A DNA stretch of 64,000 bases from Colwellia sp. MB02u-6. Its GTDB lineage: Bacteria; Pseudomonadota; Gammaproteobacteria; Enterobacterales; Alteromonadaceae. Positions 58,450-64,000 of the stretch are shown one piece after another. The translations under genes and the position numbers were made by a program. The notes below the pieces were generated by a model. That model saw only the letters and a list, made by a program, of their open reading frames with translations, made no database searches and was not told where the DNA came from. The DNA lies in NCBI RefSeq assembly GCF_014077095.1, contig NZ_JACGVG010000027.1:434001-498000 (forward strand). The letters run 5' to 3'. The first letter of the stretch is position 1. Each line of letters opens with the position of its first letter.

Positions 58450-59792
58450 TGAAAAAAGTTATTAATTTCGTATTATTTGCTGCTTCAATGACAGTAGCAG
58501 CTTCAGCATCAGCGAATCAGTTAGATGACTTATTAAAACAAGTTAAAAATGACCGTATTTCTGAAGCTAAAATTGATAAAAAACGTGAAGCAGAATTTAT
58601 TTCTGCGCGTTCTGACAAGCAATCGTTATTGAACACAGCTAAAACAGAACTAGCAAATCAACAAGCACGAAACAAACGTTTGACAAAAGAGTATGCTGCT
58701 AATGAAATCACTTTAGCGCAAAAGTCTGTAGAGTTAGACAATGCCCAAGGTACTTTAGGTGAAATGTTCGGTGTAAGTCGTGCAGCTGCAGCTAATGCTT
58801 ATGGCTCAATTGTAACGTCAATCGTTTCAGCTGAATACCCAGGTCGTGGTGATACGTTAGACATGATTGCTAATTCAAAAGCTATTCCTGAACTTGAGCA
58901 GCTTGAAGAATTATGGTTTGCTCTGCAAACAGAAATGACTCAGTCAGGTGAAGTATCTAAGTTTACTACAGAAGTAACTAACTTAGATGGTTCAAAGTCT
59001 ACTGAATCAGTAACACGTATAGGTACTTTCAACTTAGTGTCTGAAAACGGTTACTTAAATTATAATGATGAAGTTGGTCAAGTACAGCCACTAGCTAAGC
59101 AACCTGCTGGTTATATCGCTGGTACTGCGGCTTCTTTCTTCGGTGAAACTTCTGGTTTTTCACCTCTTTATGTTGATCCATCTCGTGGTGCTATCTTAAC
59201 GCTTGAAACGCGTAAGAAAACATTGATGGAATTCTACCATGAAGGTAAAGAAGTAGGCTATGCCATCACTGTATTACTATTCTTTGGTCTTCTTATTGCT
59301 TTAGAGCGTATGATTGTTCTTGGCAGCATGAGTTCTAAAATTCGCGCTCAAGAGAAGAATCTTGAACAACCAAACGACAATAACCCACTGGGTCGCTTGT
59401 TAAAAGTTTACTTTGATAACAAAGCGGTTGATGCGGAAACACTTGAACTTAAACTTGATGAAGCTATATTACGTGAAACACCTAAAGTTGACCGTGGTAT
59501 TAACTTAATCAAAATGTTCGCTGCAATTGCACCACTAATGGGTCTATTAGGTACAGTAATCGGTATGATTATGACGTTCCAAACGATTACATTATACGGT
59601 ACAGGTGACCCGAAAATTATGGCGGGTAACATCTCTCTAGCACTTGTAACAACTGCCCTAGGTTTGATTTGTGCATTGCCATTAATCTTAATCCACAGTG
59701 TTGTTGCTGGTAAAAGTAAATCTGTATTGCAAAAGCTAGACGAGCAAAGTGCTGGCTTGATCGCTGCTATTGCAGAGAAGGAGTCTAAATAA
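58449..59792 (+). CDS. TtpC-like MotA/TolQ/ExbB proton channel family protein
   Basis: This 447-residue protein begins with a signal peptide (ending ASASANQ). A periplasmic coiled-coil domain of about 240 residues leads to a membrane helix near 270-290 (AITVLLFFGLLIALERMIVL), then a MotA/TolQ/ExbB domain to the end (IKMFAAIAPLMGLLGTVIGM, MAGNISLALVTTALGLICAL). This is the architecture of TtpC, which in Vibrio TonB2 systems is needed for TonB-dependent iron uptake. The gene is coupled to DUF3450 and to exbB by one-base overlaps. Confidence 0.88.
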   Translation: MKKVINFVLFAASMTVAASASANQLDDLLKQVKNDRISEAKIDKKREAEFISARSDKQSLLNTAKTELANQQARNKRLTKEYAANEITLAQKSVELDNAQGTLGEMFGVSRAAAANAYGSIVTSIVSAEYPGRGDTLDMIANSKAIPELEQLEELWFALQTEMTQSGEVSKFTTEVTNLDGSKSTESVTRIGTFNLVSENGYLNYNDEVGQVQPLAKQPAGYIAGTAASFFGETSGFSPLYVDPSRGAILTLETRKKTLMEFYHEGKEVGYAITVLLFFGLLIALERMIVLGSMSSKIRAQEKNLEQPNDNNPLGRLLKVYFDNKAVDAETLELKLDEAILRETPKVDRGINLIKMFAAIAPLMGLLGTVIGMIMTFQTITLYGTGDPKIMAGNISLALVTTALGLICALPLILIHSVVAGKSKSVLQKLDEQSAGLIAAIAEKESK

Positions 59793-60316
59793 TGTTATTC
59801 CTGATAGAGCTTTGGGAATCTGTCAGGAGTTTTATTGCGACTGGCGGTAACGTACTTTACGTTGTTGCCTTCGCACTCTTATTGATGTGGATAATGATGA
59901 TAGAGCGTTATTGGTTCCTATCTAAAATCTATCCTAAAATGAAAGACGATATTGTCGGACGTTGGGATGCAAGAGAAGATACTACTTCTTGGTATGCACA
60001 TCGAATTAGAGATACTTGGATCTCCGAAGCGACAGAACTACTAGAGCAACGTATGCTCACAATTAGAACCTTGGTGGCAATGTGTCCACTAATTGGTTTA
60101 CTTGGTACCGTAACCGGCATGATCGGTGTGTTTGAAGTAATGGCACAACAAGGTACTGGTAATCCGCGTCTGATGGCGTCTGGTATATCAATGGCAACAA
60201 TTCCGACAATGGCGGGTATGGTTGCAGCATTATCAGGGGTGTTTTTCAGTTCAAGGTTAGACGCTAAAGTTAAACTAGCAAAGGCTAAACTGGTTGACAG
60301 TTTACCTCATCACTAG
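59792..60316 (+). CDS. exbB: ExbB-type proton channel subunit
   Basis: This 174-residue ExbB protein has three membrane segments (about 17-37, 85-110 and 120-150). It includes the conserved CPLIGLLGTVTGMIGVFEVM and MASGISMATIPTMAGMVAAL segments that line the channel. With ExbD it uses the proton gradient to drive TonB. It starts on the last base of the TtpC-like gene and is followed 12 bp later by exbD. Confidence 0.93.
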   Translation: MLFLIELWESVRSFIATGGNVLYVVAFALLLMWIMMIERYWFLSKIYPKMKDDIVGRWDAREDTTSWYAHRIRDTWISEATELLEQRMLTIRTLVAMCPLIGLLGTVTGMIGVFEVMAQQGTGNPRLMASGISMATIPTMAGMVAALSGVFFSSRLDAKVKLAKAKLVDSLPHH

Positions 60317-60328
60317 AGAGATATTCGA

Positions 60329-60730
60329 ATGGCACGTAAACGTATTCGTGAGGACGAAGAAGCAGTTATAGATATGACACCGATGCTTGACATCGTATTC
60401 ATTATGCTGATTTTCTTTATCGTAACTACTTCTTTTGTTAAAGAAGCTGGTATTGAAGTTAATAAACCTAAAGCGGCAAATCAATCGAAACAAAAGTCAG
60501 CTAATATCTTTGTTGCAATTAAAGATAATGGTGAAATTTGGTTAGATAAGCGTCGTGTAGATGTTGAACGCGTAGCGGCCAATATTGAAAAATTATTGGC
60601 TGAGCAACCAACTGATGTTGTAATCATTCAAGCTGACAAAGACGCTAAACATGGTGTAGTTGTTAAAGTAATGGATGCAATTAAAGAAGCGGGCATAGAC
60701 AGAATATCTATCGCTGCAGCTAAGGGGTAG
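60329..60730 (+). CDS. exbD: ExbD-type energy transducer subunit
   Basis: This 133-residue ExbD has a short cytoplasmic start, one membrane helix (about 22-40) with the essential Asp21 in IDMTPMLDIVFIMLIFF, and a periplasmic domain (IKDNGEIWLDKRRVD, VIIQADKDAKHGVVVKVMD). AGAGAGAT lies before the ATG. It is between exbB (12 bp) and tonB (3 bp). Confidence 0.95.
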   Translation: MARKRIREDEEAVIDMTPMLDIVFIMLIFFIVTTSFVKEAGIEVNKPKAANQSKQKSANIFVAIKDNGEIWLDKRRVDVERVAANIEKLLAEQPTDVVIIQADKDAKHGVVVKVMDAIKEAGIDRISIAAAKG

Positions 60731-60733
60731 TCT

Positions 60734-61351
60734 ATGGTTCGCTTTTTAGTATCTATACTACTAGGCGCGGCAGTAACATTTGCTTTGTTTTCTTTTATGG
60801 CCTTCCTTGTTTCTAGCGGTGATAGAACCAAGGAAGTAGGATTAGAGAATATCATTGTAGAAGTTAATACGACGCCACCTAAGTCAGCTGCTGAACGCCG
60901 TCAACGTGTTCCGCCGCCGCCGCCGCCGCCGCCTAAAACGCCACCTAAGCCTCAAGCTCCAGAGCCTGAAGCGAATAACGACTCGGGTGGATTAACGTTT
61001 AATATGCCTGGTGTACAGTTAGCCGGAGCAAATGCAGGTATTTCTGCACCCGGTGCTGGTTTTGGTCGTGACGGAGATGCAACACCAATAGTTCGTATTG
61101 AGCCTAAATACCCAATACAAGCTGCTCGTGATGGTAAAGAAGGTTGGGTTACGCTTTCATTTACTATCAATGAAATTGGTGGTGTTGAAGATGTTGATGT
61201 CATTGAAGCAGAGCCAAGACGTGTTTTCGACAGAGAAGCTAAACGAGCTTTGCGAAAATGGAAGTACAAACCAAAAGTTGTTGATGGCAAAGCTATGAGA
61301 CAACCAGGTTTGACCGTAAGACTTGACTTTAAAATGGATGGAGGGAATTAG
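60734..61351 (+). CDS. tonB: TonB energy-transducing protein
   Basis: This 205-residue TonB has an N-terminal membrane helix (about 4-26) and a proline-rich spacer with eight consecutive Pro followed by KTPPKPQAPEPE (about 58-80). The C-terminal TonB domain follows (YPIQAARDGKEGWVTLSFTI, ALRKWKYKPKVVDGK). It spans the periplasm and pulls on receptor TonB boxes. The short length is typical of TonB2-type proteins. It is in an operon with exbBD. Confidence 0.95.
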   Translation: MVRFLVSILLGAAVTFALFSFMAFLVSSGDRTKEVGLENIIVEVNTTPPKSAAERRQRVPPPPPPPPKTPPKPQAPEPEANNDSGGLTFNMPGVQLAGANAGISAPGAGFGRDGDATPIVRIEPKYPIQAARDGKEGWVTLSFTINEIGGVEDVDVIEAEPRRVFDREAKRALRKWKYKPKVVDGKAMRQPGLTVRLDFKMDGGN

Positions 61352-61353
61352 TA

Positions 61354-62613
61354 ATGAATAAGATTTTTTCATCTTTACTGTTAATTATTTCAGTTGTTCT
61401 AATTCAATTGCCAATAGCTGGAGAAGTATCTGCAGCTGGTGCTGAAAAGTCTGAAAAACCAAAGCGTAAAACACAGCTTGTTGGTCCTAGTGTCGGTAAA
61501 AAAGTAGCAAAAGCCTTCGAAGCTTATTCAGCGGATGATATTCCAGGTGCTTTAGTTATTCTTTTAGATATTGATGCTAGTAAAGACTACGACAAAGCTT
61601 ATGTTTCTCGTTTTATAGCAGTCATGTATGCAACTATGGGTGATCAAGAAGCTAACGCTATTAAATACCTAAAAGTAGCTGTTGCACCTGATATCCTCAA
61701 TGAGCGAGATCATGGCGATGCGATCAAACTGTTAGCTGATTTACAGATGCAGACCAAGGCTTATGAAGAAGCACTAGTTAATTATAAAGCTTGGATGGAT
61801 TTTACGGGTGAATCTGACGGTAATACTTGGACGAAAATCGCTAATGCTCATTATGCGTTGAAACAATTAGATGAAATGATTGTGCCAGCTGATAATGCGA
61901 TTGCGGCTTATGGTGACAAGCAAAACAAAAATCCTTATATATTGAAGATCACTTCATTTTATGAAAATAAAAAATATAAAGATGCTGTTAAAACGCTTGA
62001 AACTGTTATTCAAATATTCCCAGAAGATAAAACTTGGTGGACGCAGTTAGGTATGTTCTATCTGCTAGTTGAAGATTACCAGAAAGGTTTACAAACACTT
62101 GATCTGGCTTATAAACAAGGTTTCCTTGTTAAAGAATCTGAGATTAAAACACTAGCAAGTTTATATTCGCAAAATGTAGTGCCATATAAAGCAGCGATAC
62201 TGTTAGAAAAGCATATCGATTCTGGCTTAGTACCACGTGATGATAAAAATTTATCTTCACTAGCTAACGCTTGGCACGCTGCTCAGAATATTGATAAAGC
62301 GGCTAAATATTATGGCGAATTAGCTAAAATGACAAACCTTGCTAAACATTACAGCAAAGAAGGTATGTTATTAAAGCAAGATGAGCAATTTGAGCCAGCG
62401 ATCGTAGCGTTGACTAAAGCAATAGAGCTTGGTGTTAAAAATGAAGGTAGACTGCAAATGAGTATTGCAGAATCTCACTTTTATTTAGAACAATATAAAC
62501 AAGCTTATAAAGCGATTAGTTTAGCAAGGAAAGATCCTAAAACCCGTAAGTCAGCTAAGGGTTGGGAAAGCTTTATTAAAGACACAGCACGACGTAAGAA
62601 CGTTTCTATCTAA
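61354..62613 (+). CDS. TPR protein of the TonB operon
   Basis: This 419-residue protein has a signal peptide (about 1-27) and repeated tetratricopeptide-like helices, for example LADLQMQTKAYEEALVNYKA, IPEDKTWWTQLGMFYLLVED-like and KAAKYYGELAKMTNLAKHYS. It starts 3 bp after tonB and closes the operon before a strong terminator. Related TPR proteins accompany TonB2/TtpC systems in Vibrio and Alteromonadales; the role is probably assembly or partner binding in the periplasm, which is inference. Confidence 0.88.
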   Translation: MNKIFSSLLLIISVVLIQLPIAGEVSAAGAEKSEKPKRKTQLVGPSVGKKVAKAFEAYSADDIPGALVILLDIDASKDYDKAYVSRFIAVMYATMGDQEANAIKYLKVAVAPDILNERDHGDAIKLLADLQMQTKAYEEALVNYKAWMDFTGESDGNTWTKIANAHYALKQLDEMIVPADNAIAAYGDKQNKNPYILKITSFYENKKYKDAVKTLETVIQIFPEDKTWWTQLGMFYLLVEDYQKGLQTLDLAYKQGFLVKESEIKTLASLYSQNVVPYKAAILLEKHIDSGLVPRDDKNLSSLANAWHAAQNIDKAAKYYGELAKMTNLAKHYSKEGMLLKQDEQFEPAIVALTKAIELGVKNEGRLQMSIAESHFYLEQYKQAYKAISLARKDPKTRKSAKGWESFIKDTARRKNVSI

Positions 62614-62642
62614 TCTTTATACTTAATTAATAGATATGAAAC

Positions 62643-62672
62643 AAAAAACCAGCCAATTAGGCTGGTTTTTTT
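62643..62672. terminator. terminator of the TonB operon
   Basis: AAAAAACCAGCC and GGCTGGTTTTTT pair over 12 bases around AATTA, followed by more T, 30 bp after the TPR gene. The stem is identical to that of the ppiD terminator at 23661. Confidence 0.92.
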
Positions 62673-62842
62673 ATATCTTGAAGAGTTACTTACTCAATAA
62701 TGACTTCGCAGCACATTAATTTCAAATTTCAAATTTCAAATAAAACATTAAATATAGTTAAGTTAGTTGTTCTAAATCAAATAAAGCTACTTTTAATAGC
62801 TTTTTTAGACTACAATCCGCGCCGTTTAGTCAATCAATTGGA

Positions 62843-62971
62843 ATGCCAATGTCAGAAGAAAACTTCAAAGATAGTTCGTCTAAGCGTCATTTATTTGCCG
62901 CGTTATTTGTGATGTTCGCAGCACCTTTATTACCCATGTTGGCTGGTTGGTTTACATTATTGTCAAATTAA
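62843..62971 (+). CDS. 42-residue membrane peptide
   Basis: ATG 62843 gives MPMSEENFKDSSSKRHLFAA, then LFVMFAAPLLPMLAGWFTLL and SN. It has a hydrophilic, charged N-terminus and one clear membrane helix. A second ATG at 62849 has GGA 8 bases upstream and may be the true start (40 residues). The stop is 21 bp before the response regulator gene, so they may be co-transcribed. The function is unknown. Confidence 0.55.
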   Translation: MPMSEENFKDSSSKRHLFAALFVMFAAPLLPMLAGWFTLLSN

Positions 62972-62992
62972 CCAACAGCAGTTTTATTTAAA

Positions 62993-63376
62993 ATGAAAAT
63001 TCTTGTTGTAGACGATAATCCAGTAATACTTAATAGCCTGAGTGATCTATTATTCGCTCAAGGTTATTCTGTCAATACAGGGTGTCACGGTCTAGATGCC
63101 TCTGAAAAGTTACAAAACGAATACTTCGATTTAGTGATCGTCGACCACTTGATGCCTATCATGAATGGGATCCAGCTAACTAAACACATGCGCCAGCATA
63201 AAATGTATCTAGATACACCGGTTATTCTGATGACAACGCAAGGTCATCAATCGTTAAAACTGATTTGTAATACCAACTTATTTTCAGCGGTAATTGATAA
63301 ACCGATTGATGTACAAAACCTACTTAAATTGATAAACGGCTTACTATCGGTAAATACTCACTCTCAGTTACTATAA
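62993..63376 (+). CDS. receiver-only response regulator
   Basis: This 127-residue CheY-like protein consists of one receiver domain and no output domain. The acidic pair is Asp7-Asp8, the phosphorylated residue is Asp51 (LVIVDHLMPIMNG), the switch Thr is about 81-82 and the conserved Lys is 103 (VIDKPID). No histidine kinase is nearby, so the partner is elsewhere. It lies between the small membrane peptide and apt. Confidence 0.9.
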   Translation: MKILVVDDNPVILNSLSDLLFAQGYSVNTGCHGLDASEKLQNEYFDLVIVDHLMPIMNGIQLTKHMRQHKMYLDTPVILMTTQGHQSLKLICNTNLFSAVIDKPIDVQNLLKLINGLLSVNTHSQLL

Positions 63377-63430
63377 TCTTTCAATGAATTGCTTTATTCT
63401 GTAGCTAAAATATTTTTCGACGCTTAGAAT

Positions 63431-63976
63431 ATGACTGAAACACAAATCAATACACTTAAATCCGCAATTCACACCATTCCAGATTATCCAAAACCCGGTA
63501 TTATGTTTAGAGACGTAACGGGTATATTGGATGATGCTGAAGCATTCAAACTCACCATAGACATTTTAGTAAATAAATTCAAAGCGGGTGGTTTTACCAA
63601 AGTAGTGGGTACTGAAGCGCGTGGTTTTCTTTTTGGAGCTCCGTTAGCATTAGCATTGGGCTTAGGCTTTGTTCCAGTGCGCAAGCCAGGTAAGTTGCCA
63701 AGAGCTACATACAGGCAAGACTACCAGCTGGAGTATGGTCACGACACCTTAGAAATTCATCAAGATGCGTTAACCCAAGATGATAATGTTTTAATTATTG
63801 ATGATCTACTGGCAACAGGTGGCACTATTGAAGCAACCACCAAGCTGATAAGACGTACAGGTGCGAAGGTAACAGATGCTGCATTTGTTATATCATTACC
63901 AGACTTAGGTGGTGAAAAAAAACTCGAAGACATGGATTTATCTGTGTTCTCTTTACTGCAATACGCTGGTGATTAA
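63431..63976 (+). CDS. apt: adenine phosphoribosyltransferase
   Basis: Apt makes AMP from adenine and PRPP in purine salvage. The 181-residue protein has the PRPP-binding motif [13 protein letters not shown] at 120-132, the N-terminal [17 protein letters not shown] and the [18 protein letters not shown] loop. It is followed 9 bp later by dnaX, as in enterics. Confidence 0.96.
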   Translation: MTETQINTLKSAIHTIPDYPKPGIMFRDVTGILDDAEAFKLTIDILVNKFKAGGFTKVVGTEARGFLFGAPLALALGLGFVPVRKPGKLPRATYRQDYQLEYGHDTLEIHQDALTQDDNVLIIDDLLATGGTIEATTKLIRRTGAKVTDAAFVISLPDLGGEKKLEDMDLSVFSLLQYAGD

Positions 63977-63985
63977 GGCTGAAGA

Positions 63986-64000
63986 ATGAGCTATCAGGTT
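63986..64000 (+). CDS. dnaX: start of DNA polymerase III tau/gamma subunit gene (truncated by window end)
   Basis: Only five codons are visible (MSYQV). E. coli DnaX begins MSYQVLARKW and also follows apt, so identity rests on this exact match plus gene order. The ATG is 9 bp after the apt stop. Confidence 0.7.

Overview
This window looks like chromosomal DNA of a marine gammaproteobacterium of the Alteromonadales, most likely close to Colwelliaceae (Colwellia or Thalassotalea). I infer this from low GC content, the gene order tig-clpP-clpX-lon-hupB, the sapABCDF/pspF/pspABC/ycjXF/tyrR neighbourhood, a TtpC-type TonB operon, and two large TonB-dependent receptors. No sequence search was run; the taxonomic call rests on recognising protein families and synteny.

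Positions 1-9,400 are housekeeping: the tail of an unidentified gene, an alpha/beta hydrolase, miaE, a DUF885 lipoprotein, lpxH, ppiB, cysS, folD and four tRNAs (Pro-TGG, Arg-TCT, His-GTG and a second Pro-TGG). From 9,800 to 16,300 lies the proteostasis block tig-clpP-clpX-lon-hupB. The usual next gene, ppiD, is displaced to 21,718 by a half set of cytochrome c maturation genes (ccmI, ccmF, ccmG, ccmH). From 23,900 to 38,300 is a stress and aromatic amino acid region. pspF and sapABCDF run leftward as one tight unit, while pspABC, ycjX-ycjF, phhA-phhB, tyrR and maiA run rightward. Two TyrR-box-like operators sit in front of phhA and tyrR.

From 38,400 to 46,600 the region is looser: a DUF3014 protein, a decayed acyltransferase gene, the 4.5S SRP RNA gene, a conserved membrane protein, a frameshifted small ORF, an SLC13-type transporter, a ComFB-like protein, priC and a TSUP permease. 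From 46,600 to 57,600 the region is shaped by duplication and decay. Two paralogous TonB-dependent receptors were duplicated together with their leaders and terminators. Around them lie an IS1595-type remnant, two different IS3-type remnants, and a methyltransferase pseudogene split by one of the IS3 copies. At 57,670-62,613 is a complete six-gene energising operon (DUF3450, TtpC-like, ExbB, ExbD, TonB, TPR) that plausibly powers outer-membrane receptors such as these two. The window ends with a 42-residue membrane peptide, a receiver-only response regulator, apt, and the first codons of dnaX.

I found no CRISPR array, prophage or defence island. The observations most worth checking are the duplicated receptor units beside their probable energy source, the nested pseudogene/IS structure, the TyrR autoregulatory site, and the pspF-sap transcriptional coupling.
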